Origin: Magnetospirillum sp. 64-120 | GTDB lineage: Bacteria; Pseudomonadota; Alphaproteobacteria; Rhodospirillales; Magnetospirillaceae | Assembly (NCBI GenBank): GCA_001898825.1 | Contig: MKVK01000013.1 | Location: 1-64,000 of the forward strand | Direction: 5' to 3' | Length of the DNA: 64,000 nt | Shown: positions 9,193 through 17,124 of the stretch, one piece after another | Position numbering within the stretch: position 1 is the first letter of the stretch | How the letters are laid out: each line of letters begins with the position of its first letter | Notes under the pieces: model-generated | Databases searched by the model: none | Told to the model about the DNA's origin: nothing | Seen by the model: the letters and a program-made list of their open reading frames with translations, nothing else | Program-made: the position numbers and the translations under genes

Positions 9193-10676
9193 TGAGCCGC
9201 ATCGGCTTTCCCGAATTCGTCTGGGTGTGGAACGCCAAGTTGGGCCAGACCACCCCCGCCCATCATCTGCGCATGGCCCGTTGGCTGGCGCGAAAATCCA
9301 AGTCCCGCCATCGCAACCTGTTGCTGATGGCGTTTCGCAGTTCCGGCAAGTCCACCATCGTCGGGCTGTTCTGCGCCTGGGCGCTGCTGGAAAACCCCGA
9401 TCTGCGCATCATCATCCTGGCCGCCGACTTCGCCTTGGCGAAAAAGATGGTCAGGAACGTCAAGCGCATCATCGAACGCCACCCGTTGACCCAGGCGCTG
9501 AAGCCCAAGCGGCGCGACCATTGGGCGTCGGACCAGTTCACCGTCAACCGCCCGGGCGAACTGCGCGACCCATCCATGGTGGCCAAGGGCATCGGCGCCA
9601 ACATCACCGGCAGTCGCGCCGAACTGGTCATCTGCGACGACGTGGAGGTGCCCAACACCTGCGACACCGCCCCCAAGCGCCTTGATCTGCGCGAAAGACT
9701 AAGCGAGATCGAGTTCGTCCTGGTTCCCGGCGGCATGCAGCTTTACGTGGGCACGCCCCATTCCTATTACACCATCTACGCCGACCAGCCGCGCCTGGAA
9801 GCCGGCGAGGACCGCCCCTTCCTGGACGGCTTCCATCGCCTGGAACTGCCCTTGGTGGACCAAGGCGGCGCCAGCGCCTGGCCGGACCGGTTTCCCGCCG
9901 ACAAGATCGCGGCGCTACGCCGACGCAGCGGTCCCAACAAATTCGACAGCCAGATGATGCTGCGCCCGGTCAACATCGCCGACGGCCGTCTGGACCCTGA
10001 CCGTCTGCGCCTGTACGAGGCCGAGCTGACCTATGCCGAGGGCAACGCCCAACCGGTGCTGTCCATCGGCGACACCCGCATGGTCTCGGCCGCCTGCTGG
10101 TGGGACCCGGCCTATGGGGCGCCGGGCAAGGGCGACGGATCGGTGGTCGCCGCCCTGTTTTGCGACGCCCAGGGCGGTTATTGGCTGCACCGGGTGCAGT
10201 ACCTGACCCATGACCCCGCCCAGACCGATCAGGACGAAGCCAGCCAGCAATGCCGGCAAGTGGCCCAGTTCGTCCGCGACCTGCATCTGCCCGCCGTCAG
10301 CCTGGAAACCAACGGCCTGGGCCGCTTCCTGCCCGGTCTGCTGCGCCGGGAACTGGCCAAGCTGGGCTATCCTTGCGCGGTGGTGGAAATCTCCAGCCGC
10401 AAGGCCAAGGACCAGCGCATCGTCGACGCCTTCGACGCGGTGCTGGCCGCCGGCGCGCTTTCAGCCCATCGCAGCGTCTGGACCACGCCGTTCATCGGCG
10501 AGATGCGCGAATGGCGCCCCGGCGGCAAGGGCCGCGACGACGGCCTGGATGCGGTGGCCGGATGCCTGCTCAGCCAACCGGTGCGGCTGTCCCGCCCCGG
10601 GTTGAAAACCGCCGAACGCGCCGATTGGCGCCCTGGCGGCGGCGGGATGACGGCGCAAACCGATTTCGAATTATAG
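9192..10676 (+). CDS. terL: Phage terminase large subunit
   Basis: 494 aa from the ATG at 9192; a GTG at 9189 is an alternative. The ATPase domain has Walker A FRSSGKST at about residues 48-55 and Walker B LVICDDVEV near 145. The nuclease domain begins around residue 300 with WWDPAYGAPGKGDGS and has a second acidic segment in RDDGLDAVAGCLLS near 450. It packages DNA into the prohead, driven by ATP, and cuts the concatemer. The position after the tail genes, and the short-tail relatives, point to a T7-like packaging type. Length and motifs are complete, so the protein may be functional. Confidence 0.9.
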   Translation: MSRIGFPEFVWVWNAKLGQTTPAHHLRMARWLARKSKSRHRNLLLMAFRSSGKSTIVGLFCAWALLENPDLRIIILAADFALAKKMVRNVKRIIERHPLTQALKPKRRDHWASDQFTVNRPGELRDPSMVAKGIGANITGSRAELVICDDVEVPNTCDTAPKRLDLRERLSEIEFVLVPGGMQLYVGTPHSYYTIYADQPRLEAGEDRPFLDGFHRLELPLVDQGGASAWPDRFPADKIAALRRRSGPNKFDSQMMLRPVNIADGRLDPDRLRLYEAELTYAEGNAQPVLSIGDTRMVSAACWWDPAYGAPGKGDGSVVAALFCDAQGGYWLHRVQYLTHDPAQTDQDEASQQCRQVAQFVRDLHLPAVSLETNGLGRFLPGLLRRELAKLGYPCAVVEISSRKAKDQRIVDAFDAVLAAGALSAHRSVWTTPFIGEMREWRPGGKGRDDGLDAVAGCLLSQPVRLSRPGLKTAERADWRPGGGGMTAQTDFEL

Positions 10677-10693
10677 CCTTTCGGAGAACAAAT

Positions 10694-10999
10694 ATGGAAC
10701 ACATTGGCATTGACCCGCTGTGGTGGGTCACGGCGGTGGAGCTGCCCGTCCTCGGCGGGCTTTTCCTGCTGATCTGGCGGGCTCGGCTGGACGCCGACCA
10801 GCGCCTGGACGAACTGGCCCACCGTCTGGAAATCGGCGTCGGCCAAGCCCGCGAGGCGCTGTCCGCCTACAAGCTGGAAGTGGCGAAAAGCTACGCCACC
10901 ACCGGCACCTTGAAAGACGTGGAGAAGCGCCTGACCGAACACCTGGTCCGCATCGAGGCCAAGCTGGATTCGGTGGGCGTCAGCGGAGGCCGGCCATGA
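10694..10999 (+). CDS. Small membrane-anchored coiled-coil phage protein
   Basis: 101 aa. One membrane segment at about residues 11-27 (AVELPVLGGLFLLIWRA) is followed by a helical region of some 70 residues with heptad-like leucines and charged residues (RLDELAHRLEIGVGQAREAL). The gene has a GGAG Shine-Dalgarno sequence, and its stop overlaps the hydrolase start. The N-terminal anchor plus periplasmic or cytoplasmic coil, inside a lysis cassette, would fit a spanin-like or accessory lysis protein. That role is inferred from context only. Confidence 0.65.
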   Translation: MEHIGIDPLWWVTAVELPVLGGLFLLIWRARLDADQRLDELAHRLEIGVGQAREALSAYKLEVAKSYATTGTLKDVEKRLTEHLVRIEAKLDSVGVSGGRP

Positions 11000-11481
11000 C
11001 CGACGATTCGCTGATCCTGCTGGAAAGCACCCCCGACCAGGAAAGCCAGACGCCGCCGGCCCAACCCGGTTCGGTGGTCGACATCCTGGCCCGCACCTTG
11101 TGGGGGGAAGCACGCGGTGAAAAGGTCCGCGGCGTCGAAGCGGTGGCCGCCCTGGTGCTGAACCGGGTCAAGCGGGCGCAAAGCCGGGGCGGCCGCTATT
11201 GGTGGGGCGCCACCATCCAACAGGTGTGCCTGAAACCCTGGCAGTTCAGTTGCTGGAACCAGGGCGATCCCAACCGCGCCAAGCTGGAACGCGTCACCGA
11301 ACAAGACCGCATGTTCCGGGTCTGCCTGCGCGTCGCCCGCCGCGCCGCCGCCGGCGTGCTGGACGATCCCACCGGCGGCGCCACCCATTACCACACCAGC
11401 CAGGTGGCGCCGCCCTGGGCACGGGGCCGCACGCCGTCGGCGATCATCGGCAACCATCTGTTCTACAACGACGTGGAGTAA
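10996..11481 (+). CDS. SleB-type cell wall hydrolase (phage endolysin)
   Basis: 161 aa. From about residue 30 the sequence follows the cell-wall hydrolase SleB/CwlJ pattern: LARTLWGEARGE with the catalytic-type glutamate, AVAALVLNRVK, then W-Q-F-S-C-W and a late GGATHYHTSQVAP. The N-terminal 28 residues are acidic and proline-rich with no signal peptide, so it would need the holin encoded next to reach the wall. The gene overlaps both neighbours' boundaries closely (4 bases upstream, 5-base gap downstream). Related hydrolases are found in alphaproteobacterial phages and gene transfer agents. Confidence 0.85.
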   Translation: MTDDSLILLESTPDQESQTPPAQPGSVVDILARTLWGEARGEKVRGVEAVAALVLNRVKRAQSRGGRYWWGATIQQVCLKPWQFSCWNQGDPNRAKLERVTEQDRMFRVCLRVARRAAAGVLDDPTGGATHYHTSQVAPPWARGRTPSAIIGNHLFYNDVE

Positions 11482-11486
11482 TCCTC

Positions 11487-11981
11487 ATGATCCCCGCATT
11501 GCTGGCCAGCATCGGCCTGCCTTTGCTGGTCAAGGCGGTGGGCGGCGCCTTGGACAGCGTCGACCACCCCGCCGCCAAGGCCGCCGCCGGGGCCTTGTCA
11601 CAAGTGGGCAAAGCCCTGAAAGCGGACGAAATCAGCCCCGAGCAGTTGGCCGAGGCCAATCGCCACATGGAGCGCATGAGCGAGCTGGAAAGCACCGAGG
11701 CCACCGCCGCCCTGGCCCAGATCAACGAATCGCTGCGCACCGAGACCCGGTCGGACGACTGGTATGTGCGGCGCTGGCGCCCCACTTTCGGCTATGCGGT
11801 GGCGGTGACCTGGACGGCGACCATGTGCGCCACCGCCTGGGCCATCATCGCCGAACCGGCCCAGGCGCCGACCATCATCGCCGCCCTGGTCAACACCAGC
11901 CCCATCTGGGGCGTCGCCTTGGGCGTACTTGGCATCGCCGTGGTCAAGCGCAGCCACGACAAGAAAATCGGCGGCAGTTAA
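11487..11981 (+). CDS. Holin, 3-TM gene-transfer-agent type
   Basis: 164 aa. It has an N-terminal hydrophobic segment (PALLASIGLPLLVKAVGGAL), a helical linker, then RSDDWYVRRWRPTFGYAVAV and two further membrane segments. This matches the three-TM holin family first noted in gene transfer agents. It should form membrane lesions that release the SleB-type hydrolase. It ends the phage operon and overlaps the convergent host gene by 4 bases at the stop codons. Confidence 0.8.
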   Translation: MIPALLASIGLPLLVKAVGGALDSVDHPAAKAAAGALSQVGKALKADEISPEQLAEANRHMERMSELESTEATAALAQINESLRTETRSDDWYVRRWRPTFGYAVAVTWTATMCATAWAIIAEPAQAPTIIAALVNTSPIWGVALGVLGIAVVKRSHDKKIGGS

Positions 11982-13384
11982 GTCTTTTCCACCTTCTTGA
12001 CCTTGACCTGCTTGCGCAGCCCCGTGACCACTTGGTCGGCGGCACGGGTCAAGGCCGTCTTGATCCGCGCCACCGGGGTGGCGAAATCGTCGGGATCGGG
12101 CTGGCGGAACAGCCGCATGGTGGGATACCACGCACAGGTGTCGCCATGATCGGTCCACCGCCAGTCCGAAACGTAACGCAACAGCATCCAGGTGGGCTTG
12201 CCCAAGGCCCCGGCCAGATGGGCGGCCGAGGTGTCGATGGTGACGATGATGTCCAAGGCCTGCATCAAGGCCGCGGTGTCGGCGAAGCTGTTGATGGCCG
12301 GCGACAGGTCGCGCACCAGGGTGCCCACCCCCAGTTCCGCCAAATCCTGGCTGCGCTCGCCCATCTGCAGGCTCCAGAACGCCAGACGCGGGTCTTCCAT
12401 CAGCGGCAGCAGGTGCTCCAGCGGCCACGAACGGTCGCGCGGCACCAATTTTCCCGCCCAGATCAGCCCCACGTTCAACACGCTGCCCGGCGGATGGCCC
12501 AACGGCTTGGCCAGCGCCCGCGGCGGCTTCAGATAGGGGACCGGCCCCGGCAAGTGCTTGGCCTCGATACCCAGCCAATGGGCTAGGCTCATGATGGGAA
12601 TCCACACGTCGTGGGGCGGCAATTCGCCCCCCTTGGCCACGACCTTGGCGGCACAGGGCAAGGCGGCGAACAGGTCCAGCAATTCCGGCAGACATTCCAC
12701 CACCAAGGACTGGCACTTTTCGGCCAGCAGCGGCAGGAAACGCGCGAATTGCAGGGCGTCGCCGAAACCTTGCTCGGCCGTCACCAGCACGGTCTTGCCG
12801 CGCAGGTCCTGTCCGGGCAGGACCTGCGGCGTCGGCAAGTTGCGCTTGGGGGTGCGGGCCAGCCGCCAGCGGGCCTCGTACCCGGCCCAGCCTTGGGCGT
12901 AATGGCCCAGATACAGTTCCGACAGCGCCAAATCCCACGCATAATCGCCGTTCTGCGGGTTAGCCGACGTCAGTTGGCGCATCAGCTCCAGGGATTCGTC
13001 GTATTTGCGGGTGTCGCGCAGGACCAAGGCCAGGTTATAGCGGAACGAATCACTGTCCGGTGCCAGTTCCACCGCCCGACGGGCGTGGAACTCGGCCTGT
13101 GACAACTGCCCCAATTCGCGCAGGGCGTTGCCCAGGTTGGTATGCGCCCCAGCATCGTCGGGGGTCAGGGCCAAGGCCCGGCGATGGCTGACCACCGCCG
13201 CCCGGGCATGGCCTTGACGACGCAGCGCCACCCCCAGATTGACATGGGCCAAAGGCATCGCCGGAGCGCTGAGCGCCGCCGCCGCGAACGCCTTGGACGC
13301 GTCGTCCACCCGCCCCTCGCCCCAGGCCTTGCCGCCTTGCGCCAGCACGTCAGCCGCCCCCAGGCGCTTTTTCTCCCCCGCCAT
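11978..13384 (-). CDS. TPR protein with glycosyltransferase-like C-terminus
   Basis: 468 aa. Residues about 1-170 hold four or five tetratricopeptide units (AHVNLGVALRRQGHARAAV, AHTNLGNALRELGQLSQAE). The C-terminal half has the two-domain pattern of GT9/GT41-like transferases: VTAEQGFGDALQFARFLPLL near 210, then LNVGLIWAGK near 310 and ITIDTSAAHLAGALGKPTW near 390. It probably transfers a sugar to a protein or envelope glycan, acceptor unknown. The start chosen has GAGAGG just upstream. It is convergent with the prophage holin and may be either core or a phage-adjacent gene. Confidence 0.75.
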   Translation of the reverse strand: MAGEKKRLGAADVLAQGGKAWGEGRVDDASKAFAAAALSAPAMPLAHVNLGVALRRQGHARAAVVSHRRALALTPDDAGAHTNLGNALRELGQLSQAEFHARRAVELAPDSDSFRYNLALVLRDTRKYDESLELMRQLTSANPQNGDYAWDLALSELYLGHYAQGWAGYEARWRLARTPKRNLPTPQVLPGQDLRGKTVLVTAEQGFGDALQFARFLPLLAEKCQSLVVECLPELLDLFAALPCAAKVVAKGGELPPHDVWIPIMSLAHWLGIEAKHLPGPVPYLKPPRALAKPLGHPPGSVLNVGLIWAGKLVPRDRSWPLEHLLPLMEDPRLAFWSLQMGERSQDLAELGVGTLVRDLSPAINSFADTAALMQALDIIVTIDTSAAHLAGALGKPTWMLLRYVSDWRWTDHGDTCAWYPTMRLFRQPDPDDFATPVARIKTALTRAADQVVTGLRKQVKVKKVEKT

Positions 13385-13463
13385 GACCTCTCTCCCCAAA
13401 CCAGTCGGCGTATTGTCGCCATCCGCGCCCCCCCGGGCAAGCCGGCATTTTTTTGGCTTGCAC

Positions 13464-13503
13464 TTGACTTTTAGAATTATTATCCAAATTAGAGCATTAT
13501 AAT
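13464..13503 (+). promoter_or_regulatory. AT-rich promoter region of the 13528 gene
   Basis: A 50-base AT-rich block contains a perfect TATAAT at 13498-13503, 24 bases before the start codon, and a TTGACT at 13464-13469. The spacing between these two is too long (28 bases) for one promoter, so only the -10 box is convincing. The contrast with surrounding GC-rich DNA suggests regulator binding. No operator can be named. Confidence 0.4.
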
Positions 13504-13527
13504 ATTAACAGACACAGAGGCGTCCCC

Positions 13528-13974
13528 ATGCTGATCCACGGCTTTCCTTCCGACGGCATCGTCACCGTCAACCGCGTCGTCCTGAAGCCCCAATACGACG
13601 TCGACGACCTGCAGGAACGGGTGGCGATGCTGTGCGAGAACGTGAAGACCTATCATTCGGAAACCGGCTTCGTCGGCGGCTTCGTCTGCCTGAATGCCGG
13701 CTTCATCTCGAACGAGGGCTCGACCATCGGCCAAGCCACCCAGTCGCCGCTGAAGGACCGTGAAGCCCTGATCGTCACCTTCTGGAACAGCTTCGCCGAC
13801 CACGAACAGTCGCATCGGTCCGACACCTTCCAGCCGTTGTTCCGGGACGTGCTGGAACTGTGCGAAAACGGCAACGAGGAAACCGGCTATCACCTGCTGT
13901 GGCAGGGCAAGGCCTATTCCCCCGACGAAGCCAAGGCGGCCCGTCAGGCCAAGGACCGCTTCGCCGCCGCGTAA
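13528..13974 (+). CDS. Dimeric alpha-beta barrel protein, possible ABM-type monooxygenase
   Basis: 148 aa, no signal peptide. The pattern VGGFVCLNAGF, then EALIVTFWNSFADHEQSHRS, then FRDVLELCENG is that of antibiotic-biosynthesis-monooxygenase/heme-oxygenase-like alpha-beta barrels, which act as dimers. The histidines in DHEQSHRS could be ligands. Function is not clear from sequence. Heme degradation, quinol monooxygenation or stress sensing are all possible. It stands alone, divergent from the TPR gene, behind an AT-rich promoter. Confidence 0.6.
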   Translation: MLIHGFPSDGIVTVNRVVLKPQYDVDDLQERVAMLCENVKTYHSETGFVGGFVCLNAGFISNEGSTIGQATQSPLKDREALIVTFWNSFADHEQSHRSDTFQPLFRDVLELCENGNEETGYHLLWQGKAYSPDEAKAARQAKDRFAAA

Positions 13975-13989
13975 GCGGCGGCACCGGCC

Positions 13990-14376
13990 TTACAGGTGGT
14001 GCTCGGCCTTGACCAGATCACCGATGGACACCAGGCCCACCACCTGGCCTTCGCGCATCACCGGCAAGTGACGGCAATGGGCTTCGGTCATGATGGCCAG
14101 CAAATGATCGGGCTGGTCGTCGCCATGGCAGGCGACAACATCGCGGTTCATGCATTGGCGCACCGAACGGTTCACCGCCTCGGCGCCATAAAGCGCCATG
14201 GCCCGGGTGACCTCGCGTTCGGAAATGATGCCGACAACGCCGCCGGCGCCGTCGTCGCAGACCAGGGCGCCGATATTGCGGTTCAGCATGATGGCCGCCG
14301 CCACTTGCAGGCTGCTGTCCGCCGACACCAGATGCACTTCGCGCCCTTTGGATTTCAGGATTTCTTCGACCACCAT
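13990..14376 (-). CDS. CBS-domain pair protein
   Basis: 128 aa, essentially two CBS motifs and nothing else. The first (about 17-62) ends in GGVVGIISEREVTRAMA. The second (about 78-124) ends in GQVVGLVSIGDLVKA. Such stand-alone proteins bind adenine nucleotides and regulate partner enzymes or transporters. The start ATG is preceded by GGGAATGG. It converges with the 13528 gene with a 15-base gap. Confidence 0.85.
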   Translation of the reverse strand: MVVEEILKSKGREVHLVSADSSLQVAAAIMLNRNIGALVCDDGAGGVVGIISEREVTRAMALYGAEAVNRSVRQCMNRDVVACHGDDQPDHLLAIMTEAHCRHLPVMREGQVVGLVSIGDLVKAEHHL

Positions 14377-14480
14377 TCCCGTGCCCCGAACAAGTTTTCA
14401 GCGCTACGGGTGATACAGCATGGAAGCGAACAGAATTTTCGCCGTGCGAAAACCTTGCGCGTCCACCCTGTAAACGGATT

Positions 14481-14942
14481 CTAACCCTTGCGTTTCGGCA
14501 TTGCCGCCTTGCCGGGCAAGTCACGGGGCGCCAGATCCAGCACCAGCCGGTTGCCGCGATGTTCGGCCGGATCAGGCCCCAGGGTGAACTGGTGTTCAAC
14601 CCGTGCCGGCGCCTTGGCATGAATGACCAACAGCCCGCGTTTCAGCCCCCGGCGCATGAAATCGAAGCGGGCGATCAGTCCGAACGGCTTCAGCCGGTGG
14701 CGGTTGGCTTCCCAATCCACCGACGGGATCCCCACCAGGATGCGCATGCCGTCATCGGCCACATGGGTGTAAAAGCGCGTCAGCTCGCTGACGTCCAGCA
14801 CCAGCCGGGTCAGGCTGGGATGTTCGCCCATCCGGGTGTCCCGTGTCTGGGTTTGTCCCGGACGCTCGGCGGCGTGGACGTCTTGCGCCCCCGCACTGAT
14901 CAGCATGGCCACCACAGCCGGCATCATCCGCCAAGTCGCCAT
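14481..14942 (-). CDS. Secreted AMIN-like domain protein
   Basis: 153 aa from the third of three consecutive ATGs; GGAGGG sits 6 bases before it, and the two earlier ATGs lie too close to that site. Residues 1-22 form a signal peptide ending AGAQDVHA. The mature part (LTRLVLDVSELTRFYTHVAD, VGIPSVDWEAN, then FDFMRRGLKRGLLVIHAK) has the short beta-strand pattern of AMIN domains that localise cell-wall proteins. No catalytic domain follows, so it may bind envelope polymers. The family assignment is tentative. Confidence 0.55.
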   Translation of the reverse strand: MATWRMMPAVVAMLISAGAQDVHAAERPGQTQTRDTRMGEHPSLTRLVLDVSELTRFYTHVADDGMRILVGIPSVDWEANRHRLKPFGLIARFDFMRRGLKRGLLVIHAKAPARVEHQFTLGPDPAEHRGNRLVLDLAPRDLPGKAAMPKRKG

Positions 14943-14967
14943 CATCATCCCTCCGACAGAAAGCCCC

Positions 14968-15813
14968 TTACCCCAAGAACCGGTCCAGCACCTGTTCCAC
15001 CCCGGCCACATAAGGCCCACCGAACAGCCGGACATGGACCAGCAGCGGATACAGCAGGTAAAGCTGGCGCCGGACCTCGAAAAAATCCGGGGCGATGGGG
15101 GTGATCTCGCCATAGGCGGCGAAGAAGGCGTCGCCGAAAGTCCCGAACATGGTGGAAAAGGCCAGATCCATCTCGGCATGGCCGTAATAGATCGCCGGAT
15201 CGATGAAGGCGGTGACGCGGCCGTTCTTGACCAGGATGTTCCCCGACCAGCAATCGCCGTGCACCAGGGCCGGGCGCCCCGGTTCGTCGATCCAGCGATC
15301 CAGCCGGCCGGCCAGCCGTTCGATCCCATCCATGGTCACCGCCGGCAGCCGGCCGGCAGCCAGGGCCTGACGGGCCATGGCCAACAGACGCTGATCGCGA
15401 AAGAAATCCAGCCAGCGGGCGGCAGGCGTGTTGGCTTGGGCCAAACCGCCGATCACCGTGTCGCGGTCCAGGCCGAAGCTGTGCCAGGTGTGGGAATGCA
15501 GGTCGGCCAGCAGACGGGCGGCATGAAGCTGCGCGCCCCGATCCAGGGCATCGCCGCCGGGCACGTAATCCATCAACAGCAGGTCGTCGTCGTCATGGAC
15601 CACATGGGGAACCGGCAGCCGGGTTTCGGCGGCCAGACGACGCAGCATCCAGCCTTCGGGGGCCAGTCCCGGCCCCAGCTTGGCCACCACCTTGCCGCCA
15701 TTGGAAAATTCCACCAGATAGACCCGGCCGACGGAACCACCCGACAGCGGTCGAAGCCCGGTGACCTTGCGTCCGGTGAAGCTTTCCACCTTCGGCAAGA
15801 GGTCGGGGGTCAT
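14968..15813 (-). CDS. Fructosamine/ketosamine-3-kinase family protein
   Basis: 281 aa, the normal length. Features: a glycine-rich SGGSVGRVYLVEF loop near residue 25, the lysine in KVVAKLG, the catalytic loop LVHGDCWSGNIL near 190 and FIDPAIYYGHAEMDLAFS after it, as in aminoglycoside-phosphotransferase-fold kinases of the YniA type. Family members phosphorylate protein-bound ketosamines for deglycation. Its start overlaps the stop of the phosphatase gene upstream by 4 bases, so the two are coupled. Confidence 0.85.
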   Translation of the reverse strand: MTPDLLPKVESFTGRKVTGLRPLSGGSVGRVYLVEFSNGGKVVAKLGPGLAPEGWMLRRLAAETRLPVPHVVHDDDDLLLMDYVPGGDALDRGAQLHAARLLADLHSHTWHSFGLDRDTVIGGLAQANTPAARWLDFFRDQRLLAMARQALAAGRLPAVTMDGIERLAGRLDRWIDEPGRPALVHGDCWSGNILVKNGRVTAFIDPAIYYGHAEMDLAFSTMFGTFGDAFFAAYGEITPIAPDFFEVRRQLYLLYPLLVHVRLFGGPYVAGVEQVLDRFLG

Positions 15814-16283
15814 TTCAGCAGCGTCCTGACATGGTCCAACAGCCCCCGCGACCCGGCCTCGATCATGTCCAGCACCCGTTCGAAGCCGTCGCCGCCACCA
15901 TAATAAGGATCGGGAACGTCGCGCAGGTTCAGCTGCGGCGCGAAGGACAGGAACATCCGCAAACGGTCCTCGGCGCCTTTGGGGCACATCTGGGCCATCT
16001 GCTGGTAATGGCTGCGGTCCATGGCCAACAACAAGTCGAAATCGGCGAAGTCGGCCAGCCGCAGCTTGCGGGCCCTGAGCGGCGACAAATCGACGCCGCG
16101 CCGCAAAGCCGCGGCAGCGGAACGCTGGTCAGGCGGCTCGCCCACATGGTAAGCGTGGGTACCGGCGGAATCGGCCGTCACCCGCTCGCTTAAGCCCTGG
16201 GTGTGCGCCATGGCGCGGAACACCCCTTCGGCGGTGGGCGAGCGACAGATGTTGCCGGTACAGACGAACAGAACTTTAATCAT
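15810..16283 (-). CDS. Low-molecular-weight protein tyrosine phosphatase
   Basis: 157 aa, typical length. The P-loop CTGNICRS runs from residue 8 to 15 with Cys8 as nucleophile and Arg14. The general-acid motif DPYYGG lies near residue 126. It dephosphorylates protein phosphotyrosine or small substrates in the cytoplasm. It is coupled to a downstream fructosamine-kinase-type gene, an order also seen in other bacteria. Some operons pair the two for protein-deglycation-related metabolism. Confidence 0.9.
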   Translation of the reverse strand: MIKVLFVCTGNICRSPTAEGVFRAMAHTQGLSERVTADSAGTHAYHVGEPPDQRSAAAALRRGVDLSPLRARKLRLADFADFDLLLAMDRSHYQQMAQMCPKGAEDRLRMFLSFAPQLNLRDVPDPYYGGGDGFERVLDMIEAGSRGLLDHVRTLLK

Positions 16284-16345
16284 GTGATGGGCATATCGCC
16301 TTCCAGGCGCCGCCGCAAGACTCTTCAGCAACTTCGAGGCTCCCC

Positions 16346-17068
16346 ATGCGCCCCATGTTCCGCAATGCCTCCATCGTCATCCTGACTGGTGCCGGCATTT
16401 CCAAGGAATCCGGCCTCGACACCTTCCGCTGCGAGGACGGCATCTGGTCCAAGGTCCGGCTGGAAGACGTGGCGACGCCCGAAGGTTTCGCCGCCGACCC
16501 CGATCTGGTCCACGATTTCTACAACGCCCGCCGGGCCGGCTTGCTGGACCCGGCGATCACGCCCAACGCCGCCCACCAGGCCCTGGCGCGTCTTGAACGC
16601 GAATGGCCGGGAAACGTGCTGGTGGTCACCCAGAACATCGACGACCTGCATGAACGGGCCGGCAGCAAGAACCTGATCCACATGCATGGCGAACTGCTGA
16701 AGATTCGCTGTGTCCATTGCGGCCTGCCTCGCTATTGGTCGCACGATCTGGGGGTCGAGCACGTCTGTCCCGATTGCGGCCAAGCCGGCACGCTTCGCCC
16801 GCATGTGGTGTGGTTCGGCGAGGTGCCGCTTGAAATGGAACGCATCCTGGACGCCCTGGCGCAATGCGACCTGTTCGTGTCCGTCGGCACCTCGGGCAAC
16901 GTCTATCCGGCGGCCGGCTTCGTCGCCCAGGTGCGCCGGCAAGGCCGCGCCCACACCATCGAAGCCAACCTGGAACCCAGCGAAGGCGCCACCTTGTTCG
17001 CCGAATGCCGCTTTGGTCCGGCCAGCGACCTTGTTCCCGCTTTGGTGGCGGAAATTCTGGGCGATTGA
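16346..17068 (+). CDS. cobB: Sir2-family NAD-dependent protein deacylase
   Basis: 240 aa, full length for class III bacterial sirtuins. Motifs: GAGIS near residue 16 for NAD, TQNID near 95, the catalytic HG in HMHGELL near 115, and a zinc site of two C-x2-C pairs (CVHC, CPDC). FYNARR carries the Tyr and Arg (Y-x2-R) that favour succinyl or malonyl lysine in class III enzymes. It removes acyl groups from lysine using NAD. It lies divergent from the phosphatase. An alternative start is the Met three codons on. Confidence 0.9.
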   Translation: MRPMFRNASIVILTGAGISKESGLDTFRCEDGIWSKVRLEDVATPEGFAADPDLVHDFYNARRAGLLDPAITPNAAHQALARLEREWPGNVLVVTQNIDDLHERAGSKNLIHMHGELLKIRCVHCGLPRYWSHDLGVEHVCPDCGQAGTLRPHVVWFGEVPLEMERILDALAQCDLFVSVGTSGNVYPAAGFVAQVRRQGRAHTIEANLEPSEGATLFAECRFGPASDLVPALVAEILGD

Positions 17069-17124
17069 CTTTTTTCCGGATCAGGCGCCCAGATGTGCGC
17101 CTGCGAAACGACGAGAGATCGTCC

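Noticed and set aside
11978-13384. Phage origin of the TPR/glycosyltransferase gene
   Set aside because: It is on the opposite strand, with its own start signal and core-like codon use. Contact with the phage is only a 4-base stop overlap.
13464-13490. Irr- or Fur-type iron box
   Set aside because: TTTAGAA is present, but the matching half is absent, so the site does not meet the consensus.
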